Of a stretch of DNA of 64,000 bases, positions 16,375 to 25,961 are shown piece after piece. Every line of letters starts with the position of its first letter. Position 1 is the stretch's first letter. The notes below the pieces were generated by a model. The model had not been told where the DNA came from, searched no databases, and saw only the letters and a program-made list of their open reading frames with translations. This DNA is from Pseudobacteriovorax sp. (GTDB taxonomy: Bacteria > Bdellovibrionota_B > Oligoflexia > Oligoflexales > Oligoflexaceae), in NCBI GenBank assembly GCA_013215145.1, contig JABSRP010000036.1, forward strand, positions 1-64,000, written 5' to 3'. The translations under genes and the position numbers were made by a program.

Positions 16375-17706
16375 ATCCAAGGGCTGCTCAAGTGGAGCCG
16401 ATAGGCTTTTCATAAACTTGATGACGTTAGCAATCTCCTCTTCGTTCAATGCAACCCGCGCCAGCGACTGACTCAAATGCCCTGTGGGCAGAGGCTCGTC
16501 CGGAAGCTCGTTATAATGCTGCATGACCGCATGGAGAGAACTCGCACTACCATTATGAAAATAAGGCCTTGTCAGAGCAACGTTGCGAAGAGATGGTGTC
16601 TTAAAAGCGCCCACGTTGTCGGGATTATCGGGGTCTAAGTAGGGCTTTTCCTCGCAGGCGTCGGTATTTGATAGCCAGGGGTAGGCTCGGTAGTATTCAG
16701 ATTCACAGTGAAAGGCGCCCTCATCCTCGGCAAGCCTAAGGCCAACCACCCGCCCTGGATCTCCAAATTCAGAGATCACTCCAATATTATGAAACTCGTT
16801 GTCGGTGAAATTTGGACCGCTGTGGCAGTTGGTGCATTGCCCCTTTCCTAAAAAAATCTTTAGCCCCTCGAAGGCACCCTGGTCGAAGTTCTGAGACAGT
16901 GGTACCTCACCCGGATCGGTCCAGTTTGCCATAAATGCATCAAAAGGAGAACGGGTGGCCGTGAGCGTCCTTTCGTACTGGGAAATAGCAATACCAATAT
17001 TAGCAAAGACTTGATTTATCCGAGATTTGTCAGCTGGTTTCAAGGCCTCATAACCCTGCTGCCAGGATATAGCGTCTTTGGGTGGTTTCGCATGCCGTCT
17101 CGCGGCCAGAGAAAACGTCCCTTTTAAAAATGAGAAAAAGCTAGAGTCTTCGAATCGGCGCTTCAGGTTTTCCGTAAGGGATACCTGTGCAAACGATGGC
17201 TTTGCTTGAGACCGGTTGGTTTCGATATCAGGAAAGTCACCAAAAATACTTTGGTACTCTTTCAGATAGAAACTCTCGACATGCCGCACGACCTGCAGTC
17301 TGTTCGTCCCGTGTTCTGCGATATTTTCCAAGGGTCCAAGGGCCTGAGCCGCTATGTGATCAGAGCGCCCATCCCAAAAGGCTCGCTCAAGAGCGAAGCT
17401 ATTCACTACGGTCGGGGCATTTCTTTCTCCTATAGACAATCCCTTACTAGTGGGCAGTCCATCGGCAAAAAAGTTGGTTGGATTGTGACAGCTCGCGCAG
17501 GATATTTCCCCACCAAAAGACATACGAGCGTCGAAGAATAGTTTTCTGCCAAAGCGTGCTTGCTTCAGATCCTGCGGGCTTAGCATGGGTTTTTCTAGTG
17601 GGGTTAAGGTATGCGCTTTCTGCCAAATGTCTTTAAGATTTTCGGCTCTGAGATCTAAGGTGACGAAAATCACAAAAAAAACAAAGATTCCAGCAACTTT
17701 AAACAT
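16354..17706 (-). CDS. Di-haem cytochrome c peroxidase (CcpA/MauG family)
   Basis: Periplasmic peroxidase that reduces H2O2 with electrons from c-type cytochromes, or a MauG-type oxidase. Starting at the ATG 17706 gives 450 residues and a clean signal peptide (MFKVAGIFVFFVIFVTLDLRA). The TTG at 17739 and ATG at 17724 are in frame with weaker signals. Two haem-binding motifs are present, CASCH and CTNCH, along with family landmarks LFFDARMS, APTVVNSFALERAFWDGR, LGPLEN, FKTPSLRNVALTRPYFHNG and a C-terminal NVIKFMKSL. The gene is monocistronic and convergent with the membrane protein gene on its 3' side. Confidence 0.92.
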   Translation of the reverse strand: MFKVAGIFVFFVIFVTLDLRAENLKDIWQKAHTLTPLEKPMLSPQDLKQARFGRKLFFDARMSFGGEISCASCHNPTNFFADGLPTSKGLSIGERNAPTVVNSFALERAFWDGRSDHIAAQALGPLENIAEHGTNRLQVVRHVESFYLKEYQSIFGDFPDIETNRSQAKPSFAQVSLTENLKRRFEDSSFFSFLKGTFSLAARRHAKPPKDAISWQQGYEALKPADKSRINQVFANIGIAISQYERTLTATRSPFDAFMANWTDPGEVPLSQNFDQGAFEGLKIFLGKGQCTNCHSGPNFTDNEFHNIGVISEFGDPGRVVGLRLAEDEGAFHCESEYYRAYPWLSNTDACEEKPYLDPDNPDNVGAFKTPSLRNVALTRPYFHNGSASSLHAVMQHYNELPDEPLPTGHLSQSLARVALNEEEIANVIKFMKSLSAPLEQPLDLDYQAN

Positions 17707-17818
17707 CCTGACCAAGCCCCTCATCGCATACAAGTCCAAGGTCTTTTCGGCAAGTATCTAGCCTACTTAAGGTTTGAGACGTTTTTTTTTTGCTTTTTGT
17801 AGAGTTCTATAGCATTTT

Positions 17819-17840
17819 CCCATTGCGCAATTCGCATGGG
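17819..17840. promoter_or_regulatory. Inverted repeat upstream of the asparaginase-like gene
   Basis: CCCATTGCG (17819-17827) and CGCATGGG (17833-17840) form an inverted repeat with one extra base and a 5-nt loop, followed by TATTATATG. Its place between two divergent starts suggests an operator or a small hairpin. No regulator can be named. Confidence 0.3.
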
Positions 17841-17904
17841 TATTATATGTTAATTTGACTTACTCAAATCTTTTGATTCGGGCGTTCTTCTAAAGAGGGG
17901 TTTC

Positions 17905-18423
17905 ATGGATAACGGCATCATGATTCTGACAGCAGGCGGTACCATCGATAAGGTCTATTTCGATGCAAATAGCGAGTTTCAAGTAGGAGAGCCTCAAATT
18001 GCGCACATCCTTCGCGAATCACGCATTGCTGTCCCCTATCAAATCGAATCCATCTTACAAAAAGACAGTCTAGACCTTACTGATGAAGACAGGGCTTTGA
18101 TCTATAGCAAGGTATCGCGCTGCAAAGAGAAGCGCATTATCATCACACATGGTACCGATACCATGGCAGAAACAGCGAAATTACTTTCAGGAATCGACGA
18201 TAAGGTATGCGTATTTACAGGTTCGATGGAGCCTGCAAAAATCAAATCATCTGACGCCGCCTTTAACGTCGGTTGCGCTTTGGCTGCAGTTCAATTACTG
18301 CCACCTGGGTCTTACATTGCCATGAACGGTAAGATCTTCAACGCCGTCAATGTTCGGAAAAATCTCGCTAAAAAAACCTTCGAGGTATTGACCCCCGAAG
18401 ACAACTCTAACCTTCCTCAATAG
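17905..18423 (+). CDS. Short asparaginase-like protein (N-terminal domain only)
   Basis: A 172-residue protein matching the N-terminal domain of type I/II L-asparaginases. It has both catalytic Thr motifs, TAGGTID near residue 9 and HGTDTM near residue 80, and FTGSMEP follows as in the family. The C-terminal domain that completes the active site in the usual 330-residue enzymes is absent, and no remnant follows. Short single-domain members are known in proteobacteria. AGAGGGG precedes the ATG. It is divergent from the cytochrome peroxidase gene. Confidence 0.85.
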   Translation: MDNGIMILTAGGTIDKVYFDANSEFQVGEPQIAHILRESRIAVPYQIESILQKDSLDLTDEDRALIYSKVSRCKEKRIIITHGTDTMAETAKLLSGIDDKVCVFTGSMEPAKIKSSDAAFNVGCALAAVQLLPPGSYIAMNGKIFNAVNVRKNLAKKTFEVLTPEDNSNLPQ

Positions 18424-18429
18424 CCTTGG

Positions 18430-18822
18430 CTACATCTTGACATCAAAGGGTGTCGTCAGTGTTACAGCTTTTCCCGAAAGCTTTGCCTTAACCTCTAGGA
18501 CCCAAGGACCGTGCATGTGGAGCTTGACTCCTTTAACCAGATAAGCTCCAGATTTGAGTTTTTCAGGTTTGGTGGCTTTCACCACCATGCCGTGATCATG
18601 AGATGGCATCATCGCATCAAAAGATATAACCGAAATATCGACTCCCTTAGCAGGCATCAATTCCACAGAGGTGATCTTTTTTAGATGAAGGCTTTTCTTT
18701 GCCTCAAGGGTCAGAACCGGTTTTCCTTCATGCTTGAAGGTAACAGTCTCTTTGGCCCATAAGTTTGGCCCCGCGAAGCAAAACCCGATCAAAACCAATA
18801 GGATACGATAACACTTAACCAT
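18430..18822 (-). CDS. Periplasmic FixH/YtkA-like domain protein
   Basis: A 130-residue exported protein starting at the ATG 18822, which follows a perfect AAGGAGGTG; codons further upstream overlap that site. The signal peptide ends at LWAKE. The mature part resembles the YtkA-like/FixH-type beta-sandwich: MMPSHDHGM, then SGAYLVKGVKLHMHGPWVLEV. The Met/His cluster (MPSHDHGM, HMHG) could bind copper; this is inference. It is convergent with the asparaginase-like gene. Confidence 0.75.
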   Translation of the reverse strand: MVKCYRILLVLIGFCFAGPNLWAKETVTFKHEGKPVLTLEAKKSLHLKKITSVELMPAKGVDISVISFDAMMPSHDHGMVVKATKPEKLKSGAYLVKGVKLHMHGPWVLEVKAKLSGKAVTLTTPFDVKM

Positions 18823-18884
18823 GAACACCTCCTTGTAGTCCTAACGAATATGATAGAAAGCTTTTTTTCTCAGCACAAGTCAGC

Positions 18885-19775
18885 TCATGAGATCGCAAGA
18901 CTCACAGCCACCCAAGCCCGAACATTTTGCTCACGATCCACCGAGAAGCCATTTTGCTCAGCAACAGAAAGGGTTTGACCGCGATTTGCCTCGCTGATTC
19001 CCGCTACGAGCAATCGCCCACCTGGCCTCAGCCTTGCCTTTAATTCAGGCAACAAGTGATCCAAGACCGGAGGTAAAATGTTGCATACAATACAATCAAA
19101 CTGTCTCCCATCATTTTCTGGCAACGACTCAAATAGAAGCGTCACCTCCACTTGATTTTGCTCGATGTTTCGCTGAGCCGATAGGATCGCCTTTTCATCG
19201 ATATCTGTGGCAACGACTGTTCGATAGCCTAAACGCTTGGCGGCGATGGTCAATATTCCTGTCCCAGTGCCGACGTCGAGTAGAGACTCGCGACCGAGGT
19301 CCTGCGATACCTGAATCAGCAGCGATAGAATAGCCTTAGTGGTGGCATGCTGCCCAGATCCGAAAGCACCATAACTGGTCATTAGGATGCGCTCATCACT
19401 TGGTTGTGAGCTTTCGTCGGGATTCATCTCGACGTAAAAAGGCGGACATGAATAGCTCTCTTCCTCAGGCTCCCAGGCCTGCTGCCATAAATGGCTGGGA
19501 TAGGTTCGCTTCGTGACGGAGAAAGGATAAGGAAAGGCCTTCAGCCTTTCTTCAAAGCTAGTCACCTCCGATAACTCAGAAAAGTAGAGCGTCAGAGGCA
19601 ACGCAGACTCTTGCTGGGAAAGCATGGCTTCAATGGTGTCATCGCCCATCCCCTCTGAGACATCTAAATCATCGGAGCTGGCGCTTACAAAATGGTTAAT
19701 GCCCATAGCCAAAAGGAAGTCTTCTAGGTCCTTTTTGTGTTCTGAAACTAAATTTATTTCGTATGTCTTCTGCAA
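18885..19775 (-). CDS. prmA: Ribosomal protein L11 methyltransferase
   Basis: SAM-dependent trimethylation of ribosomal protein L11, 296 residues. PrmA landmarks are WQQAWEP in the N-terminal domain, FGSGQHATT before the SAM site, LLDVGTGTGILTIAAKRLG (motif I, seen as DVGTGTGIL), ATDIDEKAI (motif II) and the catalytic NILPP motif. The start appears to be a TTG at 19775 with AAGG about 10 bp upstream, since MQKTYEINL fits the family's N-terminus. Monocistronic as far as seen. Confidence 0.93.
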   Translation of the reverse strand: MQKTYEINLVSEHKKDLEDFLLAMGINHFVSASSDDLDVSEGMGDDTIEAMLSQQESALPLTLYFSELSEVTSFEERLKAFPYPFSVTKRTYPSHLWQQAWEPEEESYSCPPFYVEMNPDESSQPSDERILMTSYGAFGSGQHATTKAILSLLIQVSQDLGRESLLDVGTGTGILTIAAKRLGYRTVVATDIDEKAILSAQRNIEQNQVEVTLLFESLPENDGRQFDCIVCNILPPVLDHLLPELKARLRPGGRLLVAGISEANRGQTLSVAEQNGFSVDREQNVRAWVAVSLAIS

Positions 19776-20090
19776 TTCCTACAAACCTTAAGAATAATTA
19801 ATCAGTCCTAGTCAACCCGCCCAGTATCCCAAAGAAGCATGCTAAACTCGCTGCTAGCATGGATAAAAGTCAAGAATATCCACAAAATAACTTTGAAAAT
19901 TTACAACATTTCTGTGTTCCATAATCTATTATTCCTTCCCCAGCGTCTTTAATTGTTCGTCACAACAAGTTCCTACTCGTAAGCCTGCACTGTTGGCACA
20001 TTGCAATTTGTTTGCAAGCAGCGACGGTTATTCTATAAAGTCCGGGTAAATTTTGTTCAAAAGATTTCTTTGATTACAAACGGGGCAGAC
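19776..20090. other. Divergent intergenic region between prmA and the pullulanase gene
   Basis: 315 bp without a convincing gene. An open frame extends upstream of the pullulanase ATG, but the lipoprotein signal peptide fixes the start at 20091. A promoter candidate for the pullulanase gene lies at 20012-20039. Confidence 0.6.
20012..20039 (+). promoter_or_regulatory. Candidate promoter of the pullulanase gene
   Basis: TTGCAA (20012-20017) and TATAAA (20034-20039) are 16 bp apart and end 51 bp before the ATG. The match to sigma-70 is reasonable but not decisive. Confidence 0.4.
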
Positions 20091-23000
20091 ATGAAAAAAA
20101 TCATACTGACACAAGCTCTCCTAGCAGGGTTTTTTATGAACTCCTGTACAGACGATGACGGGGGGTCAAATCCGCCTGATGTGCCAAATCCACCACCACC
20201 TGTAGAGACACCCACTACGAGTGTGTATTTTCACCCAAATACGAATACCAGCGCACCATGGATTTTGACTGGCGCTGGCGACAGCCCAGTCGAAGGTACA
20301 GCAGATAATTTTGGCCTACGGTACGAAGTTCCTGGCGTCGAAGGTGAGGCCACAATCACCATCGCTACGGCCGACGGAGTCTCACGGGAGTATACCATTA
20401 CACTAGGCGCGGAAAGTTGGCTTTATGAAGCCACAAGTAAAGTCTATACCGAAGCTCCCCCCATAGTTCCTGGTGCCGACGAGATGGCTGTTTATTATCA
20501 AGCGGATGATGGCATGTACGAAGGCTGGGGTCTTCACCTCTGGGATTTTGCAGGTCAGGACTGGACGACTTGGCAGGAGCCGTTAGCATTCACGTCCATA
20601 ACCGAAGGTGATTACGGCGCTGGCGTGCTCGTGCCCCTTCCCGCTTCACCAATATTTTCTGCAGCGCCAACGGACTACGAGTCCTTTCCAGAGACGCTGG
20701 GATTAATTATTCACAAGGGCGACGATAAGTCGACGGGAGCCGATCTTAGCCTCAATATTAATCGTTTTGGCAACATGGTCTTTTTCAAGAAGGGTAGCTC
20801 CGAAGTATTCTGCTCTCCTGACTACCAACTATGTCCGCGCAAACCAGAGATCTCAGGTGCGGCTGCTCATTGGGTCGATACCTCAGAAATCCGTTGGCAG
20901 GTGCCAGCCGTTGAGGATTTGACTTACGAGCTACGCTATAGCCTTGCCGCTGACATTCGTCTTGACGATCAAAGTGGTCAAGTAGTTGGTGGCGAGAGCA
21001 TCGCTCTAACCCTTACTCCAGGTAGCGAAAACGCTGCATTCCCTCACCTCAATGAGTTCACAAAGTTTTCCATTGCAACAGACGACTTAGACCTAGCAAC
21101 GATCCTAAAAAGCCAACTTGTTGCAGTGGCTACTGGTAGCAACGGCCAGCTCGTTAGTGCCACTCAGGTTCAAATCCCAGGTGTTATCGATGCCCTTTAT
21201 GCCAACGACGAAGCTTTGGGTTTGATCATCGATGGTGCAAACTCAAAAATAAACGCGTGGGCTCCCACGGCAAGAACTATGACTCTAAAGGTCTTTGAAA
21301 CTCCCTCTGCCGAGCCTCAGCTGCTGCCAATGACTGCAGGAGATAAAGGTATTTGGACAGCAGCCGTAAACCCTGAGTGGATTACAAAGCGTTACTACTA
21401 CACGTTTGCTATTGAAGTTTATCATCCTAAATCCGATAAAGTTGAATCCTACGATGTCATCGATCCCTATTCTCTGAATATGAATACCAACTCACGATTG
21501 AGTCAGTTCATAAACCTCGATGATGCAGATCTTAAGCCAGCTGGTTGGGATGCCTTAGTCAAGGCTCCGATCGCACCGTCTGATATCAGTATCTACGAGG
21601 TACACGTACGCGACTTCAGTATCCTAGATCCAACAGCAGGTGTTCACAAAGGGAAGTACTCTGCCTTCGCCTTATTAGATGCAGCTGGTGAGCCAACCAC
21701 AACAGCCCTAACACACCTAAAAGGACTCAAAGAGGCGGGACTGACCCACGTTCAGGTTTTGCCTTCCAATGACTTTGCTACCATCGAAGAAAATGTCGAT
21801 GATCAAGTTAACTTACTCGACAGTTTCAACCGCCTTTGTGAGAAAGTTGCAGCTGTGCCAAGAACCTTATGTGAGACCTACAAGGACCAAATCATCTTAG
21901 ACGTTTACCTTGGTGCCGAGAAGAGCTCTCCACTGATTCAAGAGATCAACCAGTACCTACGCCCCGTCGATGGTTTTAACTGGGGATATGATCCTTTAAT
22001 CTTTGGAGCTCCTGAGGGTAGCTATGCATCAAATCCAGAAAACGAATCTCGGATTCTTGAGTTTCGAACCATGGTAAAAGGTCTTGCTGATCTTGGCCTA
22101 CGTTTCTCACTTGATGTTGTCTACAACCACACATATGCCTCCGGAATTGGTGCAAAGTCAATCCTCGATCGCATGGTTCCTGGATACTATCATCGTCAAA
22201 ACTCCGTCACAGGAGCAGTAGAAACGTCTACTTGTTGTGACAATACGGCATCTGAGCACGCTATGATGGAAAAGCTGATGATCGACACTCACCTTCGTTG
22301 GAGAGATGACTATAAAGTCGATGCCTTCCGCTATGATCTTATGGGTCACCATATGAAGCGTAACATGGAAAAACTTAAAGTTGCTCTTGGTGACGATATC
22401 TTCATGTACGGAGAAGGCTGGAACTTCGGCGAAGTAGAGAATGGTCAAAGGGGTGAGAACGCAACCCAGATCAACATGGCTGGCACAGGCATCGCAACCT
22501 TCAACGATCGCTTCCGTGATGCTATCCGAGGCGGCGGGCCCTTCGACTGCGGCTACCTTCTCACGAACCAAGGCCTCGTAAACGGTCTTTTCGTCAACAA
22601 CAACTCATTTGGTGGCCTGCTAGAGCCGGCAAAAGACGGCGCTCAGTGTACTGCCCTTACAGACTACCAACCGGCTCCAGCAGAAAATACCAAGGCCTTA
22701 GCCCTCGAGCTCTCTGATCGTGTTCGTATTGGCCTTGCCGGTAGCCTTGCGACCTACAGCTTTACTAACTCCAGTGACCAGCTAGTTACGGGTCTTGATA
22801 TTAGTTATGGCGGTTCGCCGGCAGGCTACACTAGCCAGCCGTACGAAACCATCAACTATATCTCAAAGCACGATAACCAAACACTTTGGGATATCAACCA
22901 GCTCAAGCTACCTATCGACTCTCCAATGGCTGACCGAGTTGGGGTTCAAAAGCTAGGTTTGGCGATGAATTCTCTGGCTCAAGGTGTTCCGTTCTACCAT

Positions 23001-23564
23001 ATGGGTGTCGAGATCCTGCGTTCTAAGTCACTGAACCGCGACAGCTTTGATTCGGGAGATTGGTACAACCAAGTCGATTTCACACTGGAAACTCATGTAT
23101 GGAACCGAGGCCTACCAAGGGAAGATAAAGATGGCGACAACTGGCCTCTTTTCACCACCATACTAGAGGCGGTACCTAACGCACCGTCAAAGACTGATAT
23201 GGAGAGCACCCGTGACTACTTCGAAAAGCTTTTGAGACTACGTTATTCCAGTCCATTGTTCCGTCTGCAGACGGCTGCAGACGTGAGTCAAAGGCTTAAG
23301 TTCCTAAATACGGGAAGTAGCCAAACTCCTGGAGTTGTGATGATGTCTCTAAATGACAGTTGTGAGTTGGGAAGTCTCGACGCCGCTGTTGATGAAATTC
23401 TCATCATCTTTAACGTAAACCCGAAAGCGATGACTTTAGATCTGCCAAAAGCGTACAGCCAGAACCCAGAGTTCCCGGCAGCAAACTTGACGGCGACATC
23501 GGTAACGGTTGATGCGTTTAGTACGTCAGTTCTACAGATAAATCAATCTGGGAATTGTCAGTAG
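20091..23564 (+). CDS. pulA: Lipoprotein type I pullulanase (GH13)
   Basis: Surface or periplasmic debranching enzyme hydrolysing alpha-1,6 bonds in pullulan or branched alpha-glucans, 1157 residues. The signal peptide ends in lipobox FFMNSC, then an Asp/Gly/Pro linker. A CBM41-like starch-binding region lies near 120-230 (YEGWGLHLW, GLIIHKGD), followed by a CBM48-like N-domain near 385-450 (INAWAPTA). The pullulanase motif YxWGYDP appears as FNWGYDP. GH13 conserved regions are DVVYNHT (675), DAFRYDLMGHH with nucleophile Asp749, YGEGW with acid Glu775, and SKHDNQTLWD with His927/Asp928. All catalytic residues are intact. Confidence 0.93.
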   Translation: MKKIILTQALLAGFFMNSCTDDDGGSNPPDVPNPPPPVETPTTSVYFHPNTNTSAPWILTGAGDSPVEGTADNFGLRYEVPGVEGEATITIATADGVSREYTITLGAESWLYEATSKVYTEAPPIVPGADEMAVYYQADDGMYEGWGLHLWDFAGQDWTTWQEPLAFTSITEGDYGAGVLVPLPASPIFSAAPTDYESFPETLGLIIHKGDDKSTGADLSLNINRFGNMVFFKKGSSEVFCSPDYQLCPRKPEISGAAAHWVDTSEIRWQVPAVEDLTYELRYSLAADIRLDDQSGQVVGGESIALTLTPGSENAAFPHLNEFTKFSIATDDLDLATILKSQLVAVATGSNGQLVSATQVQIPGVIDALYANDEALGLIIDGANSKINAWAPTARTMTLKVFETPSAEPQLLPMTAGDKGIWTAAVNPEWITKRYYYTFAIEVYHPKSDKVESYDVIDPYSLNMNTNSRLSQFINLDDADLKPAGWDALVKAPIAPSDISIYEVHVRDFSILDPTAGVHKGKYSAFALLDAAGEPTTTALTHLKGLKEAGLTHVQVLPSNDFATIEENVDDQVNLLDSFNRLCEKVAAVPRTLCETYKDQIILDVYLGAEKSSPLIQEINQYLRPVDGFNWGYDPLIFGAPEGSYASNPENESRILEFRTMVKGLADLGLRFSLDVVYNHTYASGIGAKSILDRMVPGYYHRQNSVTGAVETSTCCDNTASEHAMMEKLMIDTHLRWRDDYKVDAFRYDLMGHHMKRNMEKLKVALGDDIFMYGEGWNFGEVENGQRGENATQINMAGTGIATFNDRFRDAIRGGGPFDCGYLLTNQGLVNGLFVNNNSFGGLLEPAKDGAQCTALTDYQPAPAENTKALALELSDRVRIGLAGSLATYSFTNSSDQLVTGLDISYGGSPAGYTSQPYETINYISKHDNQTLWDINQLKLPIDSPMADRVGVQKLGLAMNSLAQGVPFYHMGVEILRSKSLNRDSFDSGDWYNQVDFTLETHVWNRGLPREDKDGDNWPLFTTILEAVPNAPSKTDMESTRDYFEKLLRLRYSSPLFRLQTAADVSQRLKFLNTGSSQTPGVVMMSLNDSCELGSLDAAVDEILIIFNVNPKAMTLDLPKAYSQNPEFPAANLTATSVTVDAFSTSVLQINQSGNCQ

Positions 23565-23629
23565 GCCCTAGAGTCAATATAAGTTAAGCTTAGGGACAAA
23601 ATTATTGACGTCGCACTTGGAGTCTATTT

Positions 23630-24724
23630 ATGAACGCAGGTTTACTTGTAACTTTACTGGTTGGTGGATTAGGGATTGGAGGAACCGTCGGTTATGTCGT
23701 CGGAGTCGACAAAGGCAAAGCCCAAGGGATGGAAGTCGTTGGCAGCGGTACAGCTAGCCAGGGAGAATCTCCGGGGTTGTTTATTGTTAATTCGAAGATC
23801 TATCGGCAGGATCAGCTCGATTCAGAATTGCAAAACCGCCTATTCAGTGCTGACAAGGAAAGCTTTCATAAAAAGGAGAGTATGCTCAAGGAATACTCTC
23901 TAAGACTTGCACTTGCGGCAGACAAAGGTATGGCAGGCAAAGAGCTGCCGCCTTTGGAAGAGCTTCTGCCCAAGGCTACTGTAACAGATAAGCAAATGAA
24001 GGAGTTTTTCGAACAGAACAAAAGTCGTTTGCCACCTGACGCAAAGTTCGAAGACTTCAAACCGCGTCTTGAGCAATTTCTGATGCGCCAAGAACAGGCC
24101 AAGGTCTTCCAGGACACCTATGACAAGTATGCCTCTGACGGAAAGATCAAGCTCTTGGTGAAGCACCCCGTAGCACCAATAGTGTCGATTCCGACAGATC
24201 GATTCCCTCAAATGGGTAACGCAAAGGCTGCCAATGTACTGGTCGAGGTTTCAGATTACTTATGCCCACATTGCCAGCAGACCTACACTCAGGTCAAAGG
24301 AGCTCTTAAGGAGCTCGGCGATAGTGTTAAGCTGATTCAGGTAAACTTCAGTCTGCGACCGTCAAAGCTTAGCGGAAGTATTATCGAAGGCGCTTACTGT
24401 GCCTCTCAGCAGGGCAACGATCAGTTTTGGAAGTATCATGAAGTCGCTTTCCAGCCCAAATGGGGAAGCATGAACGATGCTGCGGACCTAGAAAAACCTA
24501 AGGAGATCGCAAAAGAAGCTGGAATCGACGTGGCTAAGATGGAAGCTTGCTTGAAAGAGCCAGCTGCAAAAGCCTTTGTCAAAGAAACCAGTGAAATAGC
24601 AAGCTCCCTCGGGGTAACAGGAACGCCTACGTTTTTCCTAAACAATCGTAGACTCGCATTGGGCCACGGCAAGGACTTCCTAACCTCAGTCAAAGAGGAA
24701 ATTGCTAACAAAAACACTAATTAA
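23630..24724 (+). CDS. DsbA-like thioredoxin-fold protein with membrane anchor
   Basis: A 364-residue envelope protein. Residues 1-30 form an uncleaved-looking membrane anchor (LLVTLLVGGLGIGGTVGYVVG). Residues about 45-165 are a charged helical region resembling the non-catalytic part of SurA/parvulin-type chaperones (weak). Residues about 185-360 are a DsbA-fold thioredoxin domain: Cys212-Pro-His-Cys215 redox motif in DYLCPHC and the cis-Pro loop GTPTFF. It would oxidise or isomerise disulfides outside the cytoplasm. GGAG lies upstream of the ATG. A strong hairpin follows. Confidence 0.87.
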   Translation: MNAGLLVTLLVGGLGIGGTVGYVVGVDKGKAQGMEVVGSGTASQGESPGLFIVNSKIYRQDQLDSELQNRLFSADKESFHKKESMLKEYSLRLALAADKGMAGKELPPLEELLPKATVTDKQMKEFFEQNKSRLPPDAKFEDFKPRLEQFLMRQEQAKVFQDTYDKYASDGKIKLLVKHPVAPIVSIPTDRFPQMGNAKAANVLVEVSDYLCPHCQQTYTQVKGALKELGDSVKLIQVNFSLRPSKLSGSIIEGAYCASQQGNDQFWKYHEVAFQPKWGSMNDAADLEKPKEIAKEAGIDVAKMEACLKEPAAKAFVKETSEIASSLGVTGTPTFFLNNRRLALGHGKDFLTSVKEEIANKNTN

Positions 24725-24735
24725 TAATTAAGGCA

Positions 24736-24763
24736 CCGGCCCCCAAAACCTTTTAGGGGCCGG
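24736..24763 (+). terminator. GC-rich hairpin after the DsbA-like gene
   Basis: CCGGCCCC...GGGGCCGG with inner AAAA/TTTT forms a long perfect stem 11 bp after the stop. There is no U tract on either strand, so it may be a terminator hairpin or an mRNA 3' end structure. Confidence 0.5.
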
Positions 24764-25064
24764 GCTCTGACCCATCCGACTTGCTCCACACTATGCGCCT
24801 CGTGCGAATCCCCTTCTGATTCTAAGTTCCCATGGTCATTGAGATTTTTTCTACAACCCGAATAACCTATTGGGATCAATGCACTTTATACAAAAACCAG
24901 TACGAGATGGAATAGACTCTGCTATCTATCAAATTTTCCACAACTATTTAAAAAACCTCATGAAAGCAGCCTGGCGAACCGATGAAACTAGTGTTCTTAG
25001 AGGAGTGAGGAACAAAGCAAATTATCTTAATAGAGATAAGATAAAACCTCTAGGACGAGTGAGA
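24764..25064 (+). other. Gap upstream of the first exported paralogue
   Basis: About 300 bp between the hairpin and the ATG at 25065. An in-frame ATG at 24879 exists, but it lacks a ribosome-binding site and would put 60 residues ahead of a signal peptide. Nothing else recognisable. Confidence 0.5.
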
Positions 25065-25943
25065 ATGAATAAATTTAAGAGAATCTTTGCAAGTCTATGT
25101 ATTGCAGGTTCAATGGTACCGTCGGCTTTTGGAATTGATCTTTCCACCCAATGGCCGGAGCGAAGCCCCTACGCTCTCAGTGGATCTGAGTTTCTTCAAT
25201 CGGTCGCGGGAATGTCCTATGAGGCAAGAGAGGCAGCCATAGTAAGAGAGATTCGTTCTGGAAACTTCCCTAGCCATCTTCGGATTTTGAAACCTATAAA
25301 AACGCATATGGACGGACCATCTGGAAAGGCTATTACCTTGACGACTTACGTCACAGCCGACTACCTAGCCATTGGTTCGGACAGTGACTTTGTAAGAATA
25401 CCAATGAATCTATTAAGCGCTCAAACCATTGCAGAGCTCTTTCAAGCCCAATTACCTACTCGTAAGCTTGTGGACGCCATCTATAAACAATCTAGTGTCA
25501 AAGTCAAACCAAGACCTATGAAACCTGGCAAGCAGATGACCTCGTCCCGGTACTATAATCAGCATAACAAAACCGTCCAGAAGCAAATCGATCGGATTCA
25601 AGAGCTTCCCAATCAGTTGATTGCGGGACACAAAAAGGACATCGTTCTCTCAAGAAAACTCAGTAAAAAACCACAGGCTATCGTCATCTATGGCTGGCAT
25701 CGCAACGCCGAAAAACCCATTCAACCCCTAAGCTCAGTTCATGGGAAACACTATGCTGATTACAGTCATGGGATAAGATTGGTAAGCGATTGGGCGGTTC
25801 TTGACATCGACGGTGAAAAAACTCAGGTGAGATACGATCAGATCCTTCAAAGCCAAGATCTGTGGCCCCTTGTGAGCGACGAGGGACGTTTTACTAAGGA
25901 TCTGTTCCCGCAGTCATTACAAGGTCTCAAGAATCGTATCTAA
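25065..25943 (+). CDS. Exported protein of unknown family, paralogue A
   Basis: 292 residues from the ATG at 25065 (AGGACGAGTGAGA upstream), with signal peptide cut near SAFG. It is clearly homologous to the lipoprotein encoded at 30003-30896. Shared blocks include YLAIGSDSDFVRIPMN, a VDAIY helix, AGHKKDIV, IYGWHR, KPIQPLSSVHG and YADYSHGIRL. The conserved His/Asp/Lys in these blocks look like an active site, perhaps of a hydrolase acting on a cell-wall or extracellular substrate, but I cannot name a family. It stands alone on its strand. Confidence 0.8.
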   Translation: MNKFKRIFASLCIAGSMVPSAFGIDLSTQWPERSPYALSGSEFLQSVAGMSYEAREAAIVREIRSGNFPSHLRILKPIKTHMDGPSGKAITLTTYVTADYLAIGSDSDFVRIPMNLLSAQTIAELFQAQLPTRKLVDAIYKQSSVKVKPRPMKPGKQMTSSRYYNQHNKTVQKQIDRIQELPNQLIAGHKKDIVLSRKLSKKPQAIVIYGWHRNAEKPIQPLSSVHGKHYADYSHGIRLVSDWAVLDIDGEKTQVRYDQILQSQDLWPLVSDEGRFTKDLFPQSLQGLKNRI

Positions 25944-25961
25944 TTTAGAAATGAATAGAAA

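Noticed and set aside
20001..20090. Longer N-terminus for the pullulanase
   Set aside because: It would bury the lipoprotein signal peptide that starts at the ATG 20091.
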